A stretch of 38,059 nt of DNA from JANWLD01 sp036278875 (GTDB lineage: Bacteria; Patescibacteriota; Saccharimonadia; Saccharimonadales; 2-12-FULL-41-12): the NCBI GenBank assembly GCA_036278875.1, contig DASUKF010000017.1, positions 1 to 38,059 of the forward strand, in the 5' to 3' direction. Position numbers and translations under genes: made by a program. Positions 1 to 6,691 of the stretch are shown here, one piece after another. The notes under the pieces are model-generated. The model saw nothing but the letters and a program-made list of their open reading frames with translations, made no database searches and was not told the DNA's origin. Positions within the stretch are counted from its first letter, which is position 1; every line of letters starts with the position of its first letter.

Positions 1-2
1 CT

Positions 3-131
3 GTAATAACCCGCTCCGACGGTACTAAACAGTACGCATACAAAGGCCTGCCGCTTTATACCTTCACTTCCGACTCAAACGGCCAAGTCACAGGAGATAA
101 CGTTTCTGATTTCCACATAGCCAAACCGTGA
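3..131 (+). CDS. C-terminal end of a secreted-repeat (COG4315-type) protein, partial
   Basis: An open frame runs in from the left edge and stops at TGA 129-131, giving 42 residues. The segment YAYKGLPLYTFTSDSNGQ followed by a Gly/Asp stretch and FHIAKP matches the repeat of the lipoprotein_15 / COG4315 family of secreted proteins of unknown function, where a G-x-PLY-x-F strand is followed by an acidic Gly-rich loop and a final W/F-H-x-x-KP strand. Such proteins are usually exported or lipid-anchored and carry one to four repeats. Only the last repeat is visible, so the signal peptide and repeat number are unknown. The gene converges on the LysE-type gene with 27 bp between the stops. Confidence 0.6.
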   Translation, partial: VITRSDGTKQYAYKGLPLYTFTSDSNGQVTGDNVSDFHIAKP

Positions 132-158
132 GCGCCTGTTCTTAAGTAAAACTCAAAA

Positions 159-791
159 TCATTTGTTGTGCGCCGTTGCTACTTTCAGCCCAAAAAGGAT
201 TAGTATGCCTCCCATGAAGCGCTCGATGTAGTGCTGGGCTTTTGATACTCGCTGCTTTATAAACCGATGCGAAATAGCAACGGCTACGAGCGCGAACCAC
301 ACGAATTGCATCGTAACCATTTCGGCGCTCATAATGACCTTCACTATGAAAGGAGTGGTGGGGTCGATGACTATTGTGAATAAACTTAGAAAGAATAATG
401 TAGCCTTGGGGTTCGCTACATTTGTAATAAATCCTGAACGGACAGCCTGAAGAGCGGTCAGATCCTTTTTGGCGTGTTCACGCTCTGGGAGATCAACTTC
501 CTGGCGCCTGGCTTTGAATGATTTAATGCCGATATAAATCAGATATGCCGCGCCTATGTATTTAAATACGGAGAAGAGTAGGATTGACTGGGAGATGATT
601 ACGGCAATCCCTGCCAGGCAGTAAGCGATATGAACCAGTATGCCGAAACTTAGGCCGAGAGCACTGTATACACCAGTTCGGCGACTGTAAACCAGGCTGT
701 TACGAACAATCATGATGAAGTCAGGCCCCGGACTGACGACAGCTAAGAAATGTATCAAAGCTACCGCTAATATCGCCGGCAAATATTCCAT
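159..791 (-). CDS. LysE/RhtB-family amino-acid exporter
   Basis: The product has 210 residues, the usual LysE/RhtB length. The N-terminal motif SPGPDFIMIVRNSL matches the family signature (SPGPxxxxxxxxSL), and about six hydrophobic helices are visible, with a charged loop around residues 95-115 (KARRQEVDLPEREHAKKD). Family members export amino acids such as lysine, homoserine or threonine, or their analogues, by proton exchange; the substrate cannot be read from sequence. The homoserine/threonine-linked genes 3 kb away make a homoserine or threonine role possible but this is inference. The ATG at 791 lies only six bases after an extended -10 (TGATATAGT), suggesting a leaderless mRNA and supporting this start. 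Confidence 0.88.
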   Translation of the reverse strand: MEYLPAILAVALIHFLAVVSPGPDFIMIVRNSLVYSRRTGVYSALGLSFGILVHIAYCLAGIAVIISQSILLFSVFKYIGAAYLIYIGIKSFKARRQEVDLPEREHAKKDLTALQAVRSGFITNVANPKATLFFLSLFTIVIDPTTPFIVKVIMSAEMVTMQFVWFALVAVAISHRFIKQRVSKAQHYIERFMGGILILFGLKVATAHNK

Positions 792-797
792 GATTAA

Positions 798-806
798 ACT
801 ATATCA
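798..806 (-). promoter_or_regulatory. Extended -10 promoter of the LysE-type gene
   Basis: On the minus strand the sequence TGATATAGT fits TGN-TATAAT with one mismatch. Six bases separate it from the ATG at 791, so transcription would begin at or very near the start codon. No Shine-Dalgarno sequence is present. Confidence 0.5.
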
Positions 807-871
807 AAACAATTGGTACACCGGAGCAGGATACCGGCTTCGCCGCTAAGTCAAAGAACCGAACGCTATAG

Positions 872-891
872 GGTACACCCGACAGGATTCG
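872..891. repeat. 20-bp copy of the tRNA-Arg 3' end (possible attachment site)
   Basis: These 20 bases are identical to 2569-2588, which is the T-loop, 3' T-stem and acceptor 3' strand of the tRNA-Arg gene. Identity stops exactly at both ends (871 and 892 differ). No 5' half of a tRNA is recognisable beside it. A fragment of a tRNA 3' end in direct orientation downstream of the intact tRNA is the usual footprint of tRNA-targeted integration. The 201-bp gap 792-992 otherwise holds only a small imperfect hairpin (about 892-907). Confidence 0.7.
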
Positions 892-992
892 GTCACGTTC
901 CGCGACCCCGAAACTCCGGATGTTTGACTGATGCCTTAGAAAATATTCCGGAAATTCGCGACTTAGTACTGAGGGTATAATCTTTATCTTAA

Positions 993-1697
993 CTATCTAG
1001 GAGACTCGCCTGACTTCACGTACTTAGTTCCATCCTCCAATATAGCAGTGAGCTTGTACTTCGTGCATATGTACGGACCCTTGAATGATGTATGCGTATT
1101 GTTGCAGGCTTTTCCGTCACGGTCGGTTGGTTCATAGCTATATGCTCCCCTGGTAGGTACCGCCACTAAGACGCTTTTTTTAGAATCAGGGTCACGCAGC
1201 AGAGAGCTGTCAAGCGCCGGGAAATTCTCTGCACGATACGAGGGATTATTGATCTCGTTTAACATGGGCAATTTTATTTTTGTATCCGCATATGATTGAA
1301 GCAAGGAGCTGAGGTCATTTATATCACTTTTGCGTTCTGAATCTTTGAGTACACGGTCATCGGCCTTTGTTTGCACCGGGCTGGCAGATTGATTTTTTTG
1401 TTCTACCGGGCTCGCATTCCGGGTTTCGCTTGTTAATACTTTGTTTTTATCATTTTTTGAGTGCATGAAAAAAACAACCGCCACGACTATCAATACTAAA
1501 ACCAGTACGCCGCTGCCGGCAAAAATGAGCCGCTTTTTACTGCCCGCCCCTGATGTCGGGTCGTCAGGCACAAGATTCCTTGCAATGGACTGAGTGCCCG
1601 GCGGCGGGCTTAGTGGTTGAAACGGCGGTATTTGCGGCTTAGGAGGCTGTTGGGGTTGTAGGGGTTGCTGCGGTTGAGGTGGAGGAGTCGGGTCCAT
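993..1697 (-). CDS. Pro-rich single-pass membrane protein, unknown function
   Basis: The product has 234 residues. Residues 1-35 are almost entirely Pro and Gln, then comes a short motif QSIARNLVPDD, a Lys/Arg pair and one strong transmembrane helix at about residues 55-77. The remainder is an extracellular domain with one Cys pair (ACNNTH and YICTKY) that I do not recognise; its size suggests a minor-pilin-like or small binding domain, but this is a guess. The upstream gene stops at 1699, one base before this ATG, so the two form an operon. Its N-terminal design (Pro-rich tail, Q-S-[IV]-A-R-[ND]-L-x-P, helix) is shared with that neighbour, suggesting old duplication with different outer domains. 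Confidence 0.75.
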   Translation of the reverse strand: MDPTPPPQPQQPLQPQQPPKPQIPPFQPLSPPPGTQSIARNLVPDDPTSGAGSKKRLIFAGSGVLVLVLIVVAVVFFMHSKNDKNKVLTSETRNASPVEQKNQSASPVQTKADDRVLKDSERKSDINDLSSLLQSYADTKIKLPMLNEINNPSYRAENFPALDSSLLRDPDSKKSVLVAVPTRGAYSYEPTDRDGKACNNTHTSFKGPYICTKYKLTAILEDGTKYVKSGESPR

Positions 1698-1698
1698 A

Positions 1699-2538
1699 TT
1701 AATTAATGCGCAGGGTGTTGACTATACTTTCAAAAGTATCGTTGTTCTTATTATTAGTCGGATAATAAAATGTTATCTTGAGGCCGCTCTTGCCAACTAT
1801 GCTATAAGTCGTTAAGCGCGTAGAATCTCTGGCTTCTACGTTATAAGTATCGTATCCGCTCACCGAGTCGGAGTTTTCTGCAACTATCTTTAGGGAATTA
1901 TCGCTGTTGTAGGCCGTTTGCCAGTAAGTTTTGGAGTCGTTGGTTTTGGCGTTATCCGTAAAATTATCTTCGCCGAGATAGCCACTAGCATCAGGGTCTC
2001 CGGGCGGCGTAATGTTGAAGTTACCTCCTCCTGCAGTGGCATTTGGTTTAATCGCCCAGTCGGGAGGATACTTTAAAGTTATCAGTTTATCGCTATAAGT
2101 CTTCCATGAGCTGGTTTCGTCACTGGAACTTGTATTGGTTACGCTTGCTGCCGATGAAGGCTTTTGGGAAGGAGAAGTATTATTGTCTTTATCCTTTGAG
2201 TTCAAGAATAATATGGCCGCTATCGCTATTAATATTAATAAAATTATTCCAATAGCCACCGGCAAGACCCATTTCTTTTTAGCAGCTTGAGGGGGTTCAG
2301 GCGATAGGTCCCGGGCTACAGATTGCGGTGGTGTCGGACCGGTGGTTGGAGCTGCTGTTGAGGAAGAAGGGATTGCGCCGCCCGCACCTATAACCTGGCC
2401 CGGCACAGGAGGTATAGGGTTGCCGGACGATGACGGTTGCGGGGGTTCTGGAATTTGTGGGGCAGGTTGTTGTTGAGGTTGCGGGCTAGGGGGTACAGGC
2501 TCCTGAGGAACAGGGGTTTCGGGAGTTGAGTTATCCAT
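1699..2538 (-). CDS. Pro-rich single-pass membrane protein with PsbP-like outer domain
   Basis: From the ATG at 2538 the product has 279 residues. An upstream in-frame ATG at 2568 would overlap the last base of tRNA-Arg, so 2538 is preferred. A Pro/Gln-rich cytoplasmic tail (about residues 5-75) holds the motif QSVARDLSPEP, followed by Lys residues and a transmembrane helix (WVLPVAIGIILLILI). After a Ser/Thr-rich linker, the segment TYSDKLITLKYPPDWAIKP opens a PsbP-like domain of the kind found on the surface of many CPR and Gram-positive bacteria; its ligand is unknown. No good Shine-Dalgarno is seen. It lies directly downstream of tRNA-Arg, between the tRNA and the tRNA-fragment repeat. Confidence 0.75.
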   Translation of the reverse strand: MDNSTPETPVPQEPVPPSPQPQQQPAPQIPEPPQPSSSGNPIPPVPGQVIGAGGAIPSSSTAAPTTGPTPPQSVARDLSPEPPQAAKKKWVLPVAIGIILLILIAIAAILFLNSKDKDNNTSPSQKPSSAASVTNTSSSDETSSWKTYSDKLITLKYPPDWAIKPNATAGGGNFNITPPGDPDASGYLGEDNFTDNAKTNDSKTYWQTAYNSDNSLKIVAENSDSVSGYDTYNVEARDSTRLTTYSIVGKSGLKITFYYPTNNKNNDTFESIVNTLRIN

Positions 2539-2567
2539 AACCGGCAGTATATCAAAATGCTTGTGCA

Positions 2568-2644
2568 TGGTACACCCGACAGGATTCGAACCTGTGACCT
2601 CCGGCTCCGCAAGCCGACGTTCTATCCAGCTGAACTACGGGTGC
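2568..2644 (-). tRNA. tRNA-Arg (anticodon GCG), CCA encoded
   Basis: A full cloverleaf reads on the minus strand: acceptor GCACCCG with CGGGTGT (G1-U72 wobble), D-stem GTTC/GAAC, anticodon stem TCGGC/GCCGG, loop TTGCGGA, variable AGGTC, T-arm ACAGG-TTCGAAT-CCTGT, discriminator A and encoded CCA. The loop gives anticodon GCG, reading CGC and CGU. Most bacteria use ACG (edited to inosine) for this box, so G34 is unusual. Its 3' end is duplicated at 872-891. Confidence 0.93.
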
Positions 2645-2659
2645 TTAATACAAGAATTA

Positions 2660-2668
2660 ATTTTAACA
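2660..2668 (-). promoter_or_regulatory. Extended -10 promoter of tRNA-Arg
   Basis: TGTTAAAAT on the minus strand fits TGN-TATAAT with one mismatch and lies about 15 bases before the tRNA 5' end. No convincing -35 is seen. The call rests on position and on similarity to other extended -10 elements in the window. Confidence 0.4.
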
Positions 2669-2684
2669 CCTCTATGGCAAGAAG

Positions 2685-3215
2685 TTAAAAACGCAGCTTC
2701 TTAGCAAGCTTGTCCACAGCCTTTTCGGGGTGATCATTATGCGGCAGGTGGTCTGCCAATACGCCTATAATGTCCGCTTCCTGCTCGGGTGGGAAGAAGA
2801 CCGATAAATCCGGCATGAACCGCTGCAGCGGTACCAGATTTATTACTTTGGCTCCGGCCTCTTGGCCAAGGCCGAATGATTTAAACCCCTCATAGGGGTA
2901 CAGCTTGCCGCCTATGCTAATACCTTGAACTCCTACTTCGTATGGCAGCTGCCGGGGCCGTCTTCTGGCAAAGCCGGCTAATATTACACCCGCGATTATT
3001 ATAGCTACCCCTGATATATAATCTTTGGTGAATTTGAACATGAGAACACCGATAAGAATCAGTCCGGCAAAAAATACTAAATACCAGCCGGCGCCTCTTT
3101 GGTGGTCGACAAACTCGGAAGCGGTCCAGCTGACAGCCGGTTTTTGCTCTATCGTGTTTTCTTCAGGCTGGTATGTAAAATCGTCTTGGGCAGTGTCTGT
3201 TTGCTGTGGAGGCAT
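2685..3215 (-). CDS. Two-helix membrane protein, conserved hypothetical
   Basis: From the ATG at 3215 the product has 176 residues; a GTG two codons upstream (3221) is an alternative, and neither has a clear Shine-Dalgarno. A polar N-terminus (about 35 residues) is followed by SWTASEFVDHQRGAGWY, two adjacent transmembrane helices separated by KFTKDYIS, an Arg-rich turn (ARRRPRQLPY) and a soluble domain of about 90 residues with alternating Gly-rich strands (GVQGISIGGKLYPYEGFKSF), a layout like bacterial PH/YdbT-type membrane proteins. I do not recognise a function. It stands alone, followed by tRNA-Arg in the same direction. Confidence 0.7.
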   Translation of the reverse strand: MPPQQTDTAQDDFTYQPEENTIEQKPAVSWTASEFVDHQRGAGWYLVFFAGLILIGVLMFKFTKDYISGVAIIIAGVILAGFARRRPRQLPYEVGVQGISIGGKLYPYEGFKSFGLGQEAGAKVINLVPLQRFMPDLSVFFPPEQEADIIGVLADHLPHNDHPEKAVDKLAKKLRF

Positions 3216-3304
3216 AAGCACATTGTATCCAATGTTTCAAACCGGCACCAGCTGTTAAGTGACAATGCATGCTAATATTGATATACTTTACATCTGTTAA
3301 ATAC

Positions 3305-3397
3305 GGAGAGGTACCCAAGTGGCTGAAGGGGACGGTTTGCTAAATCGTTAGGGGGGCGAAAGCCCCCGCGAGGGTTCGAATCCCTCTCTCTCCGCCA
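3305..3397 (+). tRNA. tRNA-Ser (anticodon GCT), CCA encoded
   Basis: A class II tRNA: acceptor GGAGAGG/TCTCTCC, long variable arm (GGGGGGC-GAAA-GCCCCC), T-arm GAGGG-TTCGAAT-CCCTC, discriminator G and encoded CCA. The anticodon loop around TTTGCTAAA gives GCT, reading AGC/AGU serine codons. Confidence 0.95.
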
Positions 3398-3403
3398 GAA
3401 ACA

Positions 3404-3429
3404 ATACCCCGAAAAACGGGATATTTTTT
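3404..3429 (+). terminator. Rho-independent terminator after tRNA-Ser
   Basis: An eight-base-pair stem with one mismatch (ATACCCCG / CGGGATAT, loop of five A) ends in a run of six T. It begins seven bases after the tRNA CCA. Confidence 0.65.
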
Positions 3430-3477
3430 CTGGACAGGTTAGAAACAAATTCAAACTTCCTCTACCTTTCCCTCTCC

Positions 3478-3506
3478 TTGAAGTAAAACTCATTTAATGA
3501 TATAAT
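3478..3506 (+). promoter_or_regulatory. Strong promoter of the C39-cystathionine synthase gene
   Basis: TTGAAG (3478-3483), a 17-base spacer and TATAAT (3501-3506) with an upstream TGA extension. The ATG at 3516 is nine bases after the -10, so the mRNA should have almost no leader. No Shine-Dalgarno is present. Confidence 0.7.
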
Positions 3507-3515
3507 GTTTACCTT

Positions 3516-5636
3516 ATGTCAAGTGGTCCTGAATTTGGAGAATTGAATCCGCCGGTAATCATACAGGAAGACCCGCGCGCCTGTCTGAGCGCATGCCTGC
3601 TTTCCGAGTTGCCTGACAGTACAAAAAGCGAATCGGACGTGAGCCGGGTGCTTATAGACGACATGCTTTATGAGGAAGGCTTCGGTACGGGTCTCTACCC
3701 GGCACGGGAGCTGGACAACAGCACCCGCAAGCTTGGCTTATCTGCAAGTTATATATACGATGCCCGCGAACCCGATATCGATGAGGATACGAGGGTCGTG
3801 GAACGGCTGGCCGGAATTGACAGGGCGATAAGAAACGGTCAGAAAGTCATAGTCGCTTTTCCTAAAAGACGCGAAGGGGAAGCGCCGTTTTTGCATTATG
3901 CGGTTATAAAAGGCTTCGATGAAGAGAAAAACGGCGATGGAGTAGTAGTTCTTGATCCTAGCGATGTGGATGGCGGCATAGAACGCCCGTCCTGGGAAGA
4001 ATTGAAGCAATACGTCACGCCGAGCGAAGATGTTCCCGTGATGGCGTGGGGTATAAGCAAGGCAGGGAAAGAAGAGGTTGCGACAGAAACTATAGAAGAG
4101 CCCGGACTGCCCGGCTCCAGCCTTTTGGCGGAACCCCTGTGGACGGCTGAAGACACCGGCAAGGCCATACCGACCGGCACGGACCATCCCAGCTCCACTG
4201 CAATGCCCACCTTTGGGATTTCCGCGCAGTTCAATAACCTGGGCGGCATAGTTCTTTCCCGTGAGGGGGAATATCCAAAGGGCTATCCGCGTTTCGTAGT
4301 GCCGCCCCAGGTAAAAGAATTGTCTTTGGGCGTATTCGGCCATCTGAACATGCTGCCTTTCCCTAACCGTGCTTCCGCTCAAGCCGCGGCGCACCTTGAG
4401 AATACCTACGTGCAAGCCGGTATTGAAAGCGGGGGAGAAGGGGCTGGCGAAATAACCGAGCAAGAGGGCTTATTCTGGCTGCCTGCGACCAAGTTCAATC
4501 TTGAAGGCTGGCAGCACACAGGCCTTGGAATCTCTTCGCGGCAGGCGGCCGCGGGCCTTGAAGGGCGTCCGGAGAATGATCTTGTCAGAAGGGAAGCCGC
4601 AGAACATAAAATCAAAGTTGCTATAACCGAGCAGACCGGGGCAGACCCCGGAGACGTGTATCTGTTCCCGACCGGCATGGCCGGTATTTACTGGCTTAAC
4701 CAGGCAATGATACGGGCCTATGGCAGTGTCCCCGCAGTGCAGTTCGGTTTCCCTTATACCGATACTTACGAGCAGGGTAAATATGGACCTGCATACAACA
4801 AGAATGAGAATCTTATCGATATAAGGGATGGCAACTATGGCAGCTTGCGTGAACTTGTAGAATCAGGCCAGCAATTGCGCGGCGTTATCACTGAATATCC
4901 GTCTAACCCTCTGTTAGCTACTGCAGATATGGACCGGATCGACGCTATATTGCGAGGCAAAGCCCCCATAGTTGTCGACGATACGATAGGTACGACCTTC
5001 AACCTGGATGACGGCAAACTGCCGGACGGCGTGGCCGCCAGGGTAACCAGCCTGACCAAGTTCTTCTCCAGCACCGGCGACGTAATGGGCGGCTCGGTAA
5101 TAATGCGGCCTGACAGCCCGCACTACAAACGGCTGAAGCGGGCACTGGATGAGATTTACACCGATACGCTTTGGTACGAGGATGCCGAGAAACTGGCTGA
5201 GAACAGCGAGCTGTTCCCCGGCTTCATGCCTGTTATAAACGCCAACGGAGAGTCAATAGCCCGCTGGTTGTCCGAAGAGCAAACGGGAGCAGGCCGGCCG
5301 CTGGAAAATACATATCATCCATCCGTAACCGATACGGAAATTTACGAACGTTACATGAAAGAAGACGGTGGCCATGGCGGTCTTATGACCCTGCGCTTCA
5401 ATGATCCAGAACGCGCCTTCCGGTTCTATGATGCCCTCAGGGTGACTAAAGGGCCCAGCCTCGGAACGTTCTACACGCTGGGCTGCCTGTATACATATCT
5501 GGCGCACAAACCTCTCGTGTCAGTCAAGAAATTCGGTGTTACGCCTGATCTGGTCAGATTATCGGTAGGTATAGAGGATGCGGCTGAATTAAGAAGCAGG
5601 TTCGAAGAAGCTTTCGACAGTTCAGCGGCTGGCTAG
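3516..5636 (+). CDS. Fusion: C39-like cysteine peptidase domain + fungal-type cystathionine gamma-synthase
   Basis: The 706-residue product has two domains. Residues about 10-180 resemble a papain-like C39 domain: Gln17, Cys23 (RACLSACL), His127 (FLHYAVIKGF) and Asp147 (LDPSD) fall in the expected order and spacing. Residues about 260-700 are a PLP enzyme of the Cys/Met metabolism family: GYPRFVV opening, FPTGMAGIYWLNQ, FGFPYTDTYEQGKYGP, Glu460 in EYPSNPLL, VVDDTIGT and the Schiff-base lysine Lys515 in SLTKFFSS, followed by GDVMGGS. These phrases resemble the fungal STR2-type cystathionine gamma-synthase more than E. coli MetB. The predicted reaction joins an O-acylhomoserine to cysteine; the MetA gene next door would supply the substrate. 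The peptidase domain's role is unknown. Its stop shares CTAG with the convergent metA stop. Confidence 0.8.
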   Translation: MSSGPEFGELNPPVIIQEDPRACLSACLLSELPDSTKSESDVSRVLIDDMLYEEGFGTGLYPARELDNSTRKLGLSASYIYDAREPDIDEDTRVVERLAGIDRAIRNGQKVIVAFPKRREGEAPFLHYAVIKGFDEEKNGDGVVVLDPSDVDGGIERPSWEELKQYVTPSEDVPVMAWGISKAGKEEVATETIEEPGLPGSSLLAEPLWTAEDTGKAIPTGTDHPSSTAMPTFGISAQFNNLGGIVLSREGEYPKGYPRFVVPPQVKELSLGVFGHLNMLPFPNRASAQAAAHLENTYVQAGIESGGEGAGEITEQEGLFWLPATKFNLEGWQHTGLGISSRQAAAGLEGRPENDLVRREAAEHKIKVAITEQTGADPGDVYLFPTGMAGIYWLNQAMIRAYGSVPAVQFGFPYTDTYEQGKYGPAYNKNENLIDIRDGNYGSLRELVESGQQLRGVITEYPSNPLLATADMDRIDAILRGKAPIVVDDTIGTTFNLDDGKLPDGVAARVTSLTKFFSSTGDVMGGSVIMRPDSPHYKRLKRALDEIYTDTLWYEDAEKLAENSELFPGFMPVINANGESIARWLSEEQTGAGRPLENTYHPSVTDTEIYERYMKEDGGHGGLMTLRFNDPERAFRFYDALRVTKGPSLGTFYTLGCLYTYLAHKPLVSVKKFGVTPDLVRLSVGIEDAAELRSRFEEAFDSSAAG

Positions 5637-6604
5637 GCCTGGTCCGCTGAACTTCCTCGCGAGAATTTTTCATAGAGCATTGCTACGAAGTTGGCGTGCA
5701 GCGCCCGAGCATCGGTAGCCCATGTCTGGCGGACATTTTCTTCGCCGGGTTCTTCATCTTTGTAGTAATGTTTCGGTATTTTCCCGTCTTCTTCGCGGTC
5801 TCTCATATATTCTCCGTGCAGATCCAGCCTGCCATATTCAGGATGGCCTTGAACATATAGATCCCGGCCGCCGGCCTCGTTCTCTTCTTCAACCAAAAGC
5901 CAGCCGACTTCGTCGTTGATAGCCAGTACTCCAAGGTCCGGTACCCTGGCTATTTCTTCGGGTGAAATGAAGCCCCATCTGGAATGGGGCGAATGTATGG
6001 TATCGTTCATGCCGCGGGTGAAGGGGCTGGAAGGGTCTACAACATCGTGCTCAAAGACGCCCAGGGTCTTTTCGCCGCCCACCTGCCTGGGCAGTCCGTG
6101 AAAATACCTTAGCGCCAAGTGTCCGGCGAGGCATGAATAAATGGTCGACTGTACGTTTTCTCTGGCCCAATTCAATACTTGCTCCAGGCTTCGCATGTAT
6201 TTTATATCGTCATCGGGTATAGGGTCGCGGCTGGCAAATCCTATGTGCTGTTTGATTTCAAGGTTATCACCGGTAACGATAAGGCCGTCCAGGCCTCTTT
6301 CCCTGACTTCTGAAAAAGGTGTGTAGCGTCTTAATATCTGCTGGCGGCTGGCACCATCTCTTTCGCGCCAGTCATCATCGAACTTGACCAGCACAGGCTC
6401 CACCTGCAACACTTCTTCGCCCATGTATTGAAACCACTGTACCTCTGTTGTTTCCATGGCGGAACGGGGCATAAGATTAAGCAGGCCTACCCGCGCCGGC
6501 CGGACATCGCGCGTTGTCGCCTCCGTTTCGGGAATAGCTTCAACGCCCGCTTGGATCAAGCGTTCATGGAAGCCTTGGTCTCCTCCTGGGGTTACGATAG
6601 CCAT
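5633..6604 (-). CDS. metA: Homoserine O-acyltransferase (MetA/HTS family)
   Basis: This enzyme transfers a succinyl or acetyl group from CoA to homoserine, the first committed step towards methionine. From ATG 6604 the product has 323 residues, near the usual 300-310. Family landmarks are in order: RPARVGLLNLMPRSAMETTE, LDGLIVTGDNLE, catalytic Cys158 (YSCLAGH), GVFEHDVVDP with SPHSRWG, and His254/Glu256 in QGHPEY, then PKHYYKDEEP. The residues after Cys differ from E. coli (CWAVQ), so acyl specificity is open. A start at 6625 is possible, but an extended -10 at 6616-6624 would leave that start untranscribed, so 6604 is preferred. It converges on the cystathionine synthase and diverges from thrC. 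Confidence 0.88.
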   Translation of the reverse strand: MAIVTPGGDQGFHERLIQAGVEAIPETEATTRDVRPARVGLLNLMPRSAMETTEVQWFQYMGEEVLQVEPVLVKFDDDWRERDGASRQQILRRYTPFSEVRERGLDGLIVTGDNLEIKQHIGFASRDPIPDDDIKYMRSLEQVLNWARENVQSTIYSCLAGHLALRYFHGLPRQVGGEKTLGVFEHDVVDPSSPFTRGMNDTIHSPHSRWGFISPEEIARVPDLGVLAINDEVGWLLVEEENEAGGRDLYVQGHPEYGRLDLHGEYMRDREEDGKIPKHYYKDEEPGEENVRQTWATDARALHANFVAMLYEKFSRGSSADQA

Positions 6605-6615
6605 ATAGGTTGGAC

Positions 6616-6624
6616 ATAATAACA
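6616..6624 (-). promoter_or_regulatory. Extended -10 promoter of metA
   Basis: TGTTATTAT on the minus strand, 11 bases before ATG 6604, predicts a leader of about four bases. It decides the metA start against the upstream ATG at 6625. Confidence 0.45.
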
Positions 6625-6672
6625 TAATAATGGTGAAATATTAAGTGCTTATGCTTGTATATTTGCTTAGTT

Positions 6673-6681
6673 TGTTATATT
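6673..6681 (+). promoter_or_regulatory. Extended -10 promoter of thrC
   Basis: TGTTATATT fits TGN-TATAAT with one mismatch; a TTGTAT at 6655-6660 could serve as a closely spaced -35. The thrC ATG is ten bases downstream, so the mRNA leader would be only a few bases, without a Shine-Dalgarno. Confidence 0.5.
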
Positions 6682-6691
6682 ATTGGCTGAT

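Noticed and set aside
976..981. TATAAT on the plus strand
   Set aside because: It points into the 3' end of a minus-strand gene, has no -35 and no downstream plus-strand gene; probably chance.
3272..3493. 73-codon minus-strand frame
   Set aside because: Runs across the tRNA-Ser gene and its terminator; not a protein gene.
3738..4463. 241-codon minus-strand frame inside the C39 fusion gene
   Set aside because: Antisense to a well-supported coding frame, no recognisable domain and no ribosome site; a shadow frame.
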